Origin: Microvirga terricola
GTDB lineage: Bacteria; Pseudomonadota; Alphaproteobacteria; Rhizobiales; Beijerinckiaceae
Direction of reading: 5' to 3'
NCBI RefSeq assembly: GCF_011777495.1
Contig: NZ_JAATJS010000003.1
Coordinates: forward strand, 186,001-250,000
DNA: 64,000 bases
Shown here: positions 46,450 through 55,195 of the stretch, piece by piece
Layout of the letters: every line of letters begins with the position of its first letter
Position numbering within the stretch: position 1 is the first letter of the stretch
The notes under the pieces: model-generated
Databases searched by the model: none
Told to the model about the DNA's origin: nothing
What the model saw: the letters and a program-made list of their open reading frames with translations, nothing else
Position numbers and translations under genes: made by a program

Positions 46450-47730
46450 TTACTCGGCCGCCTGACGATAGGCGGCAACATGGGTGTGTTTCGGCTCGAT
46501 CAAAGCCTTAAGGCGCGTCTGCACCCGGTCAAGACCGTCGAGCAGGTCGGGTATCACCACCTCTGACGGGCGCGGCTGCGTGGACAGGCTCCGCAGGGCC
46601 GCCGCCATGCGTTCCGGCGTGCGCGGTTCGGCGTAGTCACTCAGCATCCGTACGAGCCCGAGCCGCTGGGCTTCGACGGCGCGGATATATTGCTCCAACC
46701 GGGGCCGGGTGCGCGGCACGATGAGCGTGCGCTTGTTGAACGAAAGCGCCTCGCAGAAGGTGTTGTAGCCGCCCATGGCGACAATCGCCTCGGCCTTCTG
46801 CATCAACAATTCGATCTTGTTGTCGAAGGACAGGGCGTCGAGCTTGAGCTGGCGGTTGATGCGCTCCATGAAGGAGCGCCGCTTGTCCCGGTCGATGAAC
46901 GGGCCGAACAGGATCAGCGCCGGCATTTCCAGCGCCTTGTCCGCTTCGTAAGCCGAGATGACCCAGTCGATCAGATCATCGCCGTCGCCGCCGCCGCCGG
47001 TGGTGACGAGGATGAAGGGCTGCTTCGTGATCTTGGGATAACGGGTCAGGGACGGCGTGGCCGGAATTTCCCGGCGCAGATAGCCGGTATAGGTGATGCG
47101 CCGCTCTACATGCGGGGGAAGGTCGAGCGCGGCGAGCGGCTGATAGACATCCTTCAACCCATAGACCCAGATCTCGTCATAATAGCGAATTAGGGCCGCC
47201 TTGGCGTCTTTGCGCTCCCACTCGGGAACGAGGAGCGCGGGCTCGTCCATCACGTCCCGGATGCCCAGAACGAGCCGGCAGGGCGTGCCCTGGAGGTAAT
47301 CCAGCGCGGGCAGGACCTCGCCGCGAAAACCCGTTGGTTCCTTGTCGACAATGAACACGTCCGGCTGGAAGGACTTGACCGCCTGCAGGATGAGTGCCTG
47401 ACGCAAGCCTACTGCTTCGTCGAGCTCCACATTGAGGTTGAGGCTGCGGTAGTCCCCATCCGGCAACTTTGTCACGCCTGGAATGCGAATGTAATCGACG
47501 CCGCTGCCGAATTCGAAGCTGCCGATGAGGGGCGAGCCCGAAATGATCACGACCGACGCGCCGGGGCTGTCCTCGACGATCGCGTTCGCGATGGCGCGCG
47601 ACCGGCGCAAATGCCCGAGTCCGAACGTATCGTGGCTGTAAATGAGGACACGCGCGCCATCATAGCGCCGGGTCGAAGCCTTGATGACAGGGGCGACGGC
47701 GGCCTCGCGGGCTACGACCAAGTCTGCCAT
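46450..47730 (-). CDS. Predicted glycosyltransferase, COG4671/MurG-like
   Basis: First gene of the minus-strand glycan operon. This 426-aa protein has the marker Y-S-H-D-T-F-G-L-G-H-L-R-R-S at residues about 30-43, V-T-T-G-G-G-G-D-G in the middle and M-G-G-Y-N-T-F-C-E-A in the donor site. The fold is GT-B, as for MurG, but the substrate of this group is not known to me. It diverges from the ABC-like gene over a 153-bp gap that holds a perfect dyad, suggesting shared regulation. Confidence 0.85.
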   Translation of the reverse strand: MADLVVAREAAVAPVIKASTRRYDGARVLIYSHDTFGLGHLRRSRAIANAIVEDSPGASVVIISGSPLIGSFEFGSGVDYIRIPGVTKLPDGDYRSLNLNVELDEAVGLRQALILQAVKSFQPDVFIVDKEPTGFRGEVLPALDYLQGTPCRLVLGIRDVMDEPALLVPEWERKDAKAALIRYYDEIWVYGLKDVYQPLAALDLPPHVERRITYTGYLRREIPATPSLTRYPKITKQPFILVTTGGGGDGDDLIDWVISAYEADKALEMPALILFGPFIDRDKRRSFMERINRQLKLDALSFDNKIELLMQKAEAIVAMGGYNTFCEALSFNKRTLIVPRTRPRLEQYIRAVEAQRLGLVRMLSDYAEPRTPERMAAALRSLSTQPRPSEVVIPDLLDGLDRVQTRLKALIEPKHTHVAAYRQAAE

Positions 47731-47759
47731 GGGGGACGTCCTATAATAGGAAAGGTGAT

Positions 47760-47776
47760 ATTGACGCTACGTCAAT
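47760..47776. promoter_or_regulatory. 17-bp perfect dyad between divergent genes, possible operator
   Basis: ATTGACG-CTA-CGTCAAT is a perfect inverted repeat with 7-bp arms and a 3-bp centre. Each arm contains a TTGACG hexamer, a -35-like element, pointing outward in each direction. A TATAAT hexamer lies at 47742-47747. It is the only conspicuous site in the gap between the COG4671-type gene and the ABC-like gene. Regulator unknown. Confidence 0.4.
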
Positions 47777-47883
47777 TGGTGTCGATCCCGAGCCTTGCAA
47801 TAGCCTCCAGGTCAAATTATGGCGACGTCACCATTCGGAAAGAGGCCTTCGTCCATGGCAGTGAAAATGGTATCGTCGCGCTG

Positions 47884-50595
47884 ATGGAAAAAAGCCTTTT
47901 TCGCTATATCTGGACGCATTCCAAACGCGACCAAATGATTGTCTGCGCAGTGGTTCTCGCTTCGCAGCCGTTCTATTTCCTGTCGCTGGACCTGCCTCGC
48001 CAAATTGTGAACCAGGCGATCCAGGGCGAGGCTTTCAGGGACGGCAACGCCACCGCGCCTTTCCTGAAAATGACCCTCCACTGGCCGGAGTGGCTCGGCG
48101 GTGGCTCGACCTTGTTGTTCGACGGGTTTCAGCTGAGCCGCGTCGGCCTGCTGCTCGGGCTGTCCTGCCTTTTCCTGTTCTTCGTCATCGTCAACGGCGC
48201 ATTCAAATATTGGATCAACGTCGCCAAGGGCGTGCTCGGCGAGCGCATGCTGCGCCGTCTCCGATTCGACCTGTTCACGATGGTGCTGCGCTTCACGCCG
48301 GATGCCCTGCGCACGGTGAAGTCGTCGGAAACCGCCACAATCATCAAGGACGAGGTGGAGCCCATCGGCGGTTTCATCGGGGATGCCTTCATCACCCCGG
48401 TTTTTCTCAGCATGCAGGCGTTGACCGCCCTGTTCTTCATCATGGTGCAGAACGTCTCGCTCGGCCTCATGGCGCTCGCCGTCGTGGCGATTCAGCTGGT
48501 GGTGATTCCGCGTCTGCGACGCGAACTTCTCGTCCTCGGCCGGGAACGCCAATTGGCCTCGCGTGAACTGGCCGGACGCATTGGCGAGGTCCTCGACGGC
48601 ATCGAGGTCGTGCATGTGCACAACGCCTATGACTGGGAGCGGGCCGAGATCGGCAATAGGCTCTTCACGCTCTATGACCTGCGAGTCAAAATCTACAACC
48701 GAAAGTTCGTCGTCAAATTCCTCAATAACTTCCTGTCCCAGCTAACGCCGTTCTTTTTCTACGCGGTCGGCGGTTATTTCGCGTTGCGCGGCACGCTCGA
48801 CATCGGTCAGCTCGTGGCCGTCATCGCCGCCTATCGCGAATTGCCGCCGCCGTTGAAGGAATTGATCGACTGGGACCAGCAGCGCCTCGACGTGCAGGTG
48901 AAGTACGATCAGGTCACCCAGCACTTCGCGGAGGAGCGCCTTGCGCCCCTGCTCGAGGCGAAACCTGTCATAGTCGACGACACTCCGCTGACCGGCCTAC
49001 TCGAAGCCGAAAGCCTTCGCGTGCCGGACCCGCACGGGGGCATGGTTCTCGATGGAGCCGCCTTCCGCCTGGAGCTTCCCACCAGCGTCGCGCTGATCTC
49101 CAACGGAGGCACGGCGGCGAGCGTCACGGCTCAGATCGTGGCGCGGCGCGTGTCGGGCTTCGGTGGCCAGGTCCACATCGGCCACCGGGACCTGACGCAG
49201 CTTCCGACCTCGGTCACGGGCCACCGGATCGCTTACGCGGGTCTCGACCCCATCCTGTTTCCCGGCAGCATTCGCGACAATCTCGTTTACGGCCTGCGGA
49301 GGAAGCCGGAGGTCGGTGCCGAGGATGCCCGCTGGAAGGACCGGCGCATCGCTGAGGCGCTGCGAACGGGCAATCCGGTCGATGACATTGCGGGGCCCTG
49401 GATCGACTATGACCAGATCGGCGTGAGCGACGAGGATGACCTCGACCGGGTGCTGGTCGAATGGCTGAATCGCATCGGCATGGGCACCGAGATCTATCTC
49501 TTCGGTCTTGCCGAGCAGATGGACCCCGAGCGCTATCCGCACGTGGCGGAGAGGATCGTCGAGGCGCGGCGGCGCCTGCGCGAGACCTTTCAGGCGGACG
49601 ACATGAGGGGCCTCGTCGTTCCATTCGATGCAAACCGCTATAACGATCAGGCGACGATTGCCGAAAACCTCTTATTCGGGGTGCCGGTGTCGGAAGACTT
49701 CATGGGGCGCAATCTTGCCCTCAACAAGGATTTCAGCGGTGCCATCGACCGCGCCGGCCTGACGGATGATCTTGTGACCATGGGCATCCAGATCGCCGAG
49801 ACGATGACGGAAATCTTCGAGGGCCTGCCTCCGGGGCATTCCCTATTCGAACAATTCTCCTTCATCGGGGCGGACGAATTGCATGACTTTGAGGCCATCC
49901 TGCGTCGCCGCCGGAGGACGGACGTGCTCGGTAAGGACGACCGAGTGAAGCTCCTCTCACTGCCTCTGGACTATATCGAGCCGAGGCATCGTCTCGGGTT
50001 GCTCGACGACGGTTTGAGGCTCCGCCTCGTCCGGGCGCGGGCGCTTGTGCGCGAGACACTGGAGCGGTCCGGCATGAGGGGGGTCGAGTTCTACGATCCC
50101 GACCGGATCTGCGCGGCTGCGCCAGTACGGGACAATCTTCTGTTCGGCCGGGTCAGCTACCGGGTTGCAGCAGCTCGGCACCGCGTCGCCGCGGCGGTGT
50201 CCTCGGTCGTTGCTGAACTCGGGCTGCGAGAGGATATCGAGCGCATCGGCCTCGACCACGAGGTCGGCACGGCCGGACGCCTGCTGACGGCACAAGAGCG
50301 CGCCAGCATCAATCTGGTTCGCTGCCTCGTGAAGAAGCCCGACATCCTCGTGGTCGATGGGGCGCTGGCGCCCTTTGACGAAAGCCGTGCTCGACAGATG
50401 ACCGATCTCCTGATCGATCTTTTCGAAAAGCAGAGCCTGTTTATGGTGGTGCCGAACGACCGGCAGGCGCAGGGCTTTCAAATTCAGATGCGGTTTCGTG
50501 ACGGACAGATTACGACAGAGAAGACAGGCGGCCCGGCTCGTGGGGACAACCCCAAGCCGGAAACCGCCTCACGGATAGCGGGAGAGGTGGTATGA
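47884..50595 (+). CDS. Degenerate ABC-transporter-like membrane protein with expanded NBD region
   Basis: A 903-aa protein with an ABC exporter-type membrane domain (residues about 15-330, about six helices). The cytosolic part starts like an NBD, but Walker A is replaced by S-N-G-G-T-A-A-S-V (no Lys, about 406-414) and the Q-loop Gln by Leu454. The signature reads L-T-A-Q-E (801-805), the Walker B Glu is Gly826 and the H-loop His is missing (V-P-N-D, 856-859). About 350 residues separate the two NBD halves, and the element (I/V)xxNLxxG occurs three times (463-470, 592-599, 748-755). It should neither bind nor hydrolyse ATP normally. The ATG at 47884 lacks a clear ribosome site; a GTG at 47779 is possible. 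It is coupled to the next gene. Confidence 0.82.
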   Translation: MEKSLFRYIWTHSKRDQMIVCAVVLASQPFYFLSLDLPRQIVNQAIQGEAFRDGNATAPFLKMTLHWPEWLGGGSTLLFDGFQLSRVGLLLGLSCLFLFFVIVNGAFKYWINVAKGVLGERMLRRLRFDLFTMVLRFTPDALRTVKSSETATIIKDEVEPIGGFIGDAFITPVFLSMQALTALFFIMVQNVSLGLMALAVVAIQLVVIPRLRRELLVLGRERQLASRELAGRIGEVLDGIEVVHVHNAYDWERAEIGNRLFTLYDLRVKIYNRKFVVKFLNNFLSQLTPFFFYAVGGYFALRGTLDIGQLVAVIAAYRELPPPLKELIDWDQQRLDVQVKYDQVTQHFAEERLAPLLEAKPVIVDDTPLTGLLEAESLRVPDPHGGMVLDGAAFRLELPTSVALISNGGTAASVTAQIVARRVSGFGGQVHIGHRDLTQLPTSVTGHRIAYAGLDPILFPGSIRDNLVYGLRRKPEVGAEDARWKDRRIAEALRTGNPVDDIAGPWIDYDQIGVSDEDDLDRVLVEWLNRIGMGTEIYLFGLAEQMDPERYPHVAERIVEARRRLRETFQADDMRGLVVPFDANRYNDQATIAENLLFGVPVSEDFMGRNLALNKDFSGAIDRAGLTDDLVTMGIQIAETMTEIFEGLPPGHSLFEQFSFIGADELHDFEAILRRRRRTDVLGKDDRVKLLSLPLDYIEPRHRLGLLDDGLRLRLVRARALVRETLERSGMRGVEFYDPDRICAAAPVRDNLLFGRVSYRVAAARHRVAAAVSSVVAELGLREDIERIGLDHEVGTAGRLLTAQERASINLVRCLVKKPDILVVDGALAPFDESRARQMTDLLIDLFEKQSLFMVVPNDRQAQGFQIQMRFRDGQITTEKTGGPARGDNPKPETASRIAGEVV

Positions 50596-51038
50596 CCCTT
50601 GAAACCGAGGTTCAATCCTTGCGGCAGGTGCCGATGTTCCGGGACATCGATCCCGCCCGACTGAAGCTTCTCGCCTTCACGAGCGAGCGAGTGCAGTTCG
50701 CCGACGGGCAGCGCTTTTTCTCGCAAGGGGACGCCTCCGACGCGGCCTATGTGATCCTCGACGGGCGGGCGCACGTGCTGCTCAATACGCCGAACGGGGA
50801 AATCCAGGTGGCCGAACTGTCCGGTAATGCCCTTGTCGGGGAGATGGGCATTTTGTCCGACACGCCACGCTCCGCGACCATCATGGCGGCCGAGCCGACG
50901 ACGGCTCTGCGCATCGACAAGCGGGTTTTCCTCGAGCTTTTGGCCCAATTCCCGCAAATGTCGCTCGCCGTCATGCGGGAATTGGCGCAGCGACTTGAGC
51001 GGACCAATGCTCAGCTTGTCGCACAGTCGTCATCTTAA
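50592..51038 (+). CDS. Stand-alone cyclic-nucleotide-binding domain protein
   Basis: This 148-aa protein is a Crp-type cNMP domain without a DNA-binding domain. The phosphate-binding cassette is clear: V-G-E-M-G-I-L-S-D-T-P-R-S-A-T (residues about 80-95) with the conserved Glu and Arg. The C-terminal helix (M-R-E-L-A-Q-R-L-E-R-T-N-A-Q-L) matches the C-helix. The ATG overlaps the stop of the ABC-like gene (ATGA), so the two are made together and probably interact. It could pass a cAMP/cGMP signal to the degenerate ABC protein (inferred). Confidence 0.88.
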   Translation: MTLETEVQSLRQVPMFRDIDPARLKLLAFTSERVQFADGQRFFSQGDASDAAYVILDGRAHVLLNTPNGEIQVAELSGNALVGEMGILSDTPRSATIMAAEPTTALRIDKRVFLELLAQFPQMSLAVMRELAQRLERTNAQLVAQSSS

Positions 51039-51210
51039 GTTTCGCTGAAAAATAAGGATTTTCGGAGAGGTAATCCGGAATTTCGACGGCCTGCTCCGTG
51101 CTCTTACGGCCAAGCTGACCGATTCTCGTCACAACTGCCCGCCAAGCCTTGTCGCATAACGACACAAGGGAACGATCCGGCTTTTCGGCCTGATCGAGCG
51201 GGAAAACGTG

Positions 51211-52350
51211 ATGCCGACCAACGCGAGCACGCCGCCAGGCGCGACGCTGCCGCAGCCCGTTCAGGCTGCGCGCGCGAGCTTCGGGCGACGACAACGAACC
51301 TCTTTCGGTCCAGTCCAGGAGATCGGAGCCTCAGGAGCATGGCTGTACAGCCGCGTGTTCCGCGTTCTCGCCTCCGTCGGACTGCTGATCGGCTTTCAGG
51401 GCATGACGGTGGCCCCCGCGGCGGTCGCAACTCTGCCCAGCGCGTTGATCGCGAGGCCGTTTGCCCCTGCACCGCGCGATATCGAAGCCGACATCAAGGT
51501 GGAACTGCCTCCGCTGATCAACGCTCCGGAAATCTTCGGAGCCATTCCTGAAACGGCCTTCACTCCCAAGGAAAAACCCCTCGCCAAACTGCCGCCAGTG
51601 CCGGCCGATGCTGAATACTCCGTCGAGAACCCCGATGAGATCATCCCCTTCAGCGGGCGAAACGCACCGCGCTGGCTGGTTCATTCGATCCTGAAAGCCG
51701 CCCGCGTGACTGGCGTCGATCCGGTCTACATGATGACCCTCGCCGACATTGAATCGAGCCTGTCGCCGGAGGCGAAGGCCCCGACCTCCACCGCCGAGGG
51801 CCTTTTCCAGTTCATCGACCGCACCTGGCTGGAGACCGTATTCAATCACGCCAGCGACTATGGCTTCTCCGCCGCCGCGGAGGCGATCCGCATGGTCGAT
51901 GGCGAGCCGGTTGTCATCAAGGCGAAGGATCGCGAATGGATCATGAATCTGCGCTGCGATCCTTACTTCTCGGCGCTCATGGCGGGCGAGTTGATCAAGG
52001 ACATCGAGCGCGCGCTGCAGGCTCAGGGCGAACGGGAGTTGTCGGAAGCAGAACTCTACATCGCCCACTTCCTTGGGGCGGGAAGCGCGGTGCGGTTCCT
52101 CGAGGTCCTCGACAAAGACCCCAACATGAAGGCGTCGAAGCTTTTCCCGCAGGCGGCGAAAGCCAATACCGGCCTGTTCATGGAAGGCCGCGGCCGCAAG
52201 CGCCGCTCAGTCACCGTCGCCGAGTTCTACAACAACATCGATTCCAAGATCGTCAAACGGATGGACCGCTACGAGGATATCGGCCCCTACATCGCCGAAG
52301 TCACGCGCATGTCCGGACGGACGCAGCAGGCGACCGTCATCGCACGATAG
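51211..52350 (+). CDS. Lytic transglycosylase domain protein (SLT)
   Basis: Peptidoglycan-cleaving enzyme of 379 aa. A single hydrophobic segment at residues about 48-72 exports or anchors it; a Pro-rich linker follows. The SLT domain (about 165-270) has the catalytic Glu in L-A-D-I-E-S-S-L-S-P and A-E-G-L-F-Q-F-I-D-R-T-W. The ATG at 51211 directly follows an in-frame GTG at 51208. It lies 170 bp after the cNMP-domain gene, co-oriented; it may open the wall for the glycan of the neighbouring cluster or be unrelated. Confidence 0.88.
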   Translation: MPTNASTPPGATLPQPVQAARASFGRRQRTSFGPVQEIGASGAWLYSRVFRVLASVGLLIGFQGMTVAPAAVATLPSALIARPFAPAPRDIEADIKVELPPLINAPEIFGAIPETAFTPKEKPLAKLPPVPADAEYSVENPDEIIPFSGRNAPRWLVHSILKAARVTGVDPVYMMTLADIESSLSPEAKAPTSTAEGLFQFIDRTWLETVFNHASDYGFSAAAEAIRMVDGEPVVIKAKDREWIMNLRCDPYFSALMAGELIKDIERALQAQGERELSEAELYIAHFLGAGSAVRFLEVLDKDPNMKASKLFPQAAKANTGLFMEGRGRKRRSVTVAEFYNNIDSKIVKRMDRYEDIGPYIAEVTRMSGRTQQATVIAR

Positions 52351-52354
52351 AGTA

Positions 52355-52379
52355 TCCGATCTGACAGGATCAGATCGGA
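52355..52379. terminator. Perfect inverted repeat between converging genes
   Basis: TCCGATCTGA (52355-52364) pairs with TCAGATCGGA (52370-52379) around a 5-nt loop, 4 bp after the transglycosylase stop and 11 bp before the end of the minus-strand AsnC-type gene. No U-tract on either side. Confidence 0.5.
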
Positions 52380-52390
52380 AAATGCTCTGA

Positions 52391-52627
52391 TCAGAAAGCC
52401 TTGAACGTGATGATCGTGTGCGTGTCCGCGATGTCGGAGATCGATTGCACGTTTTCGGCGATGAAATGGCCGATATCGACCCCATCATCCACGTGGAACT
52501 TGGCCAGGATGTCGTAGTTTCCGGCGGTCGAGTAGATCTCGGACGCGATCTCCCGGTCGGCGAGCGCGTTGGCGACGTTGTAGGTCTTGCCGAGTTTGCA
52601 TTTGATCTCGACGAAGAAGGTTTGCAT
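52391..52627 (-). CDS. Stand-alone Lrp/AsnC ligand-binding (RAM) domain
   Basis: This 78-aa protein consists only of the alpha/beta effector domain of Lrp/AsnC regulators (F-F-V-E-I-K-C, then G-N-Y-D-I-L-A-K-F and T-H-T-I-I-T-F-K) and lacks the HTH. Such lone domains form oligomers that bind amino acids and may modulate full-length Lrp proteins. The sequence G-x-Y-D-x-x matches the ligand pocket of the family. It lies 37 bp after the UDP-glucose dehydrogenase gene on the same strand. Confidence 0.9.
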   Translation of the reverse strand: MQTFFVEIKCKLGKTYNVANALADREIASEIYSTAGNYDILAKFHVDDGVDIGHFIAENVQSISDIADTHTIITFKAF

Positions 52628-52664
52628 GGGGCGCTCCCGGTGACGCTGATTTGGAGGGGCTCGC

Positions 52665-53969
52665 TCAGGCCCGTCCGACGCTCATATAGGTAAATCCGCG
52701 CCGCTGCATCTCGTCGGGGCGGTAAACGTTGCGCAGGTCGACGACGACCGGCTCGGCCAGCGCGGCCTTCAGGCGGGTCAGGTCGAGCGCGCGGAACATG
52801 TCCCATTCCGTCACGATGACAAGGGCGTCGGCGCCGCGAGCGCAGTCATACGCGTCCTTGGCGTAATCAACATTCGTCAGCACCGCCGTGGCGGCTTCCA
52901 TGCCCTCGGGGTCGTAGGCGCGAACCTTTGCGCCCGAGTCCTGGAGGGTGGTGATGATGTCGATGGAGGGGGCGTCCCGCATGTCGTCCGTGTTGGGCTT
53001 GAAGGTCAGCCCCAGCACGGCGATAGTCTTGCCCCGCACGGTACCGCCGCAGGCCGCCACGACCTTGCGCCCCATGGCGCGTTTGCGCTGGGAATTTACC
53101 GCCGCCACCGTCTCGACGATGCGGATCGGTGCATCGTGGTCTTGGGCGGTCTTAATCAGGGCCAGCGTATCCTTCGGGAAGCACGAGCCGCCATAGCCCG
53201 GACCCGCGTGGAGGAACTTCGAGCCGATGCGGTTATCGAGCCCGATGCCGCGCGCCACGTCCTGCACATTGGCCCCCACCTGCTCGCAGAGGTCCGCGAT
53301 TTCGTTGATGAACGTGATCTTGGTCGCCAAAAAGGCGTTGGCCGCGTATTTCGTCAGTTCCGCGGTGCGCCGCGACATGGCGAGCAGGGGCGACTGGTTC
53401 AGGTAGAGCGGGCGGTAGATCTCCGTCATCACGCCCTTGGAGCGCTCGTCCTCGGCACCGATGACGATGCGGTCGGGGCGCTTGAAATCCGAGATGGCCG
53501 CGCCTTCGCGCAGGAATTCGGGGTTCGAGACGACGGAGAATTCCGCATCGGGCCGGATTTCACGGATGATCCGCTCCACCTCATCGCCGGTGCCGACCGG
53601 GACCGTCGATTTGGTGACGACGACCGTGTAGCCGTCCATGGCCGCCGCGATCTCCCGCGCGGCCTGATAGACGTAAGTGAGGTCGGCATGACCGTCGCCC
53701 CGGCGGGAGGGGGTGCCGACGGCGATGAACACCGCCTCGGCATTCTTCACCGCCTGGGAAAGGTCGCCGGCGAAGGACAAGCGCCCCTCGCGCACGTTAT
53801 TGGCGACAAGGCCTGCCAGGCCAGGTTCGTAGATGGGGATTTCGCCGCGATTGAGGGCCTCGATCTTGGTCGGATCCTTGTCCACGCAGCAGACGTCGTG
53901 TCCGAAATCCGCGAAGCAGGCGCCCGAAACTAGGCCGACATAGCCCGCCCCAATCATCGCAACACGCAT
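52665..53969 (-). CDS. ugd: UDP-glucose 6-dehydrogenase
   Basis: Oxidises UDP-glucose to UDP-glucuronate with two NAD+. The 434-aa protein starts at the ATG with GGAGAG upstream, followed by the Rossmann motif G-A-G-Y-V-G-L-V-S-G; nineteen further upstream codons are rejected. The catalytic Cys is in Y-G-G-S-C-F-P-K-D-T, and G-L-T-F-K-P-N-T-D-D-M-R-D-A-P-S marks the C-terminal domain. It may supply uronic acid for the polysaccharide locus about 25 kb away, whose AsnB-like enzymes could then amidate it (inferred). Confidence 0.95.
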   Translation of the reverse strand: MRVAMIGAGYVGLVSGACFADFGHDVCCVDKDPTKIEALNRGEIPIYEPGLAGLVANNVREGRLSFAGDLSQAVKNAEAVFIAVGTPSRRGDGHADLTYVYQAAREIAAAMDGYTVVVTKSTVPVGTGDEVERIIREIRPDAEFSVVSNPEFLREGAAISDFKRPDRIVIGAEDERSKGVMTEIYRPLYLNQSPLLAMSRRTAELTKYAANAFLATKITFINEIADLCEQVGANVQDVARGIGLDNRIGSKFLHAGPGYGGSCFPKDTLALIKTAQDHDAPIRIVETVAAVNSQRKRAMGRKVVAACGGTVRGKTIAVLGLTFKPNTDDMRDAPSIDIITTLQDSGAKVRAYDPEGMEAATAVLTNVDYAKDAYDCARGADALVIVTEWDMFRALDLTRLKAALAEPVVVDLRNVYRPDEMQRRGFTYMSVGRA

Positions 53970-54086
53970 CAAGAGCTCTCCGACTGTCAGAGCGCTGGAT
54001 TTAAGGCGGCAACAGCCAAGCCGCAACCCGAACCTGCGGAATCTGCTCTACATGGGCTATGCGACTCTTTTGAAACAAGGATTCCT

Positions 54087-55148
54087 TTGACTTCCGCCCT
54101 CATCGCGGACAAAACACCGCCCTTCAACGTGAGGCTGCCTATGGACAATCCCTTTCTCGTCGAGGTTACGCGCGGAAATCTGGTCGAATCGCGTCACCGG
54201 GGCTCGATTGCCGTCGTCGACGCGGATGGGGGGACGGTTTTGTCCCTTGGCGATGTCGAAAGGCGCGTTTTTCCGCGCTCGGCGGTCAAGGCAATCCAGG
54301 CTCTGCCCCTGATCGAGAGCGGGATTGCGGACAAATACAGCCTTTCGGATGAGGAAATCGCGCTGGCCTGCGCGTCCCATTCGGGCGAGCCGGAACATGT
54401 GCGGGTCGCCCAATCCATGCTGGCAAAGGCGGGCCGGGACGCGACCTGCCTTGAATGTGGGGCCCATTGGCCTTCGGGCGAGGCAGCGAAACTGGCGCTG
54501 GCGGCGCAGGGCGAGAAACCGAATGCCCTTCACAACAACTGCTCGGGCAAACATGCCGGCTTCATCTGCCTTGCCTGCGGGCTTGATGAGGACCCGCGCG
54601 GCTACGTGAAGTCCGCGCACCCGGTCCAGCAGGCCGTCCGCGCTGCGCTGGAGGACCTGACCGGCGCCTCGCACACGGAGGAGGTCAGCGGTATCGACGG
54701 CTGTTCCATCCCCACCTACGCTATTCCGCTCCCCTCCCTGGCTTTCGGCTTTGCGAAATTCGGCGCAGGCGTCGGCCTGTCGAGCGGCTACAAAAGCGCT
54801 GCCGAGCGCATCCGCCAGGCGGTGGCGCGGCACCCGTTCATGGTGGCGGGAACCGACCGCTTCGATACGAAGCTGATGACTGTGCTCGGGGAACGGGTCT
54901 TCGTAAAGGTTGGGGCTGAGGGCGTTTTTTGCGCGGCTTTTCCGGAACTCGGATTTGGCGTCGCGCTGAAGGCCGACGATGGTAACGGCCGTGCCGCTGA
55001 AGCTATGATGGCTGGCCTCGTCCTGCGCTTCCTGCAGCTTGCGGACGAGCAACGCGCGGCGGTCGAGGCGCTGGCGCAGCCCGTGCTGAAGAATTGGAAC
55101 GGCATCGAGGTCGGACGCATCCGGCCTTCTTCCGATTTTCTGCAGTAG
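54087..55148 (+). CDS. Rhizobium-type L-asparaginase (AnsA/ReAV-like)
   Basis: Hydrolyses L-asparagine to aspartate and ammonia. This 353-aa protein is of the group known from Rhizobium etli, unrelated to the E. coli enzymes. F-P-R-S-A-V-K-A carries the Ser-x2-Lys pair and N-N-C-S-G-K-H-A-G the Cys-x2-Lys pair of that family; further conserved Cys residues (T-C-L-E-C-G) and I-D-G-C-S-I-P are present. The TTG start gives the longer N-terminus; the ATG at residue 19 (MDNPFLVEV) is an equally possible start. A hairpin follows. Confidence 0.88.
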   Translation: MTSALIADKTPPFNVRLPMDNPFLVEVTRGNLVESRHRGSIAVVDADGGTVLSLGDVERRVFPRSAVKAIQALPLIESGIADKYSLSDEEIALACASHSGEPEHVRVAQSMLAKAGRDATCLECGAHWPSGEAAKLALAAQGEKPNALHNNCSGKHAGFICLACGLDEDPRGYVKSAHPVQQAVRAALEDLTGASHTEEVSGIDGCSIPTYAIPLPSLAFGFAKFGAGVGLSSGYKSAAERIRQAVARHPFMVAGTDRFDTKLMTVLGERVFVKVGAEGVFCAAFPELGFGVALKADDGNGRAAEAMMAGLVLRFLQLADEQRAAVEALAQPVLKNWNGIEVGRIRPSSDFLQ

Positions 55149-55152
55149 CAGT

Positions 55153-55187
55153 CAGGTCGGCCAGACGCGTCGCGCCCAGCCGACCTG
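55153..55187. terminator. Inverted repeat between the asparaginase and RTX genes
   Basis: CAGGTCGGC (55153-55161) pairs with GCCGACCTG (55179-55187) in the 47-bp gap between the converging genes. Stable stem, 17-nt loop, no U-tract. Confidence 0.5.
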
Positions 55188-55195
55188 AGGATCGT

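Noticed and set aside
51161-51195. GGAAC upstream of the lytic transglycosylase as an EcfG promoter
   Set aside because: No CGTT-like element at 16 or 17 nt distance.
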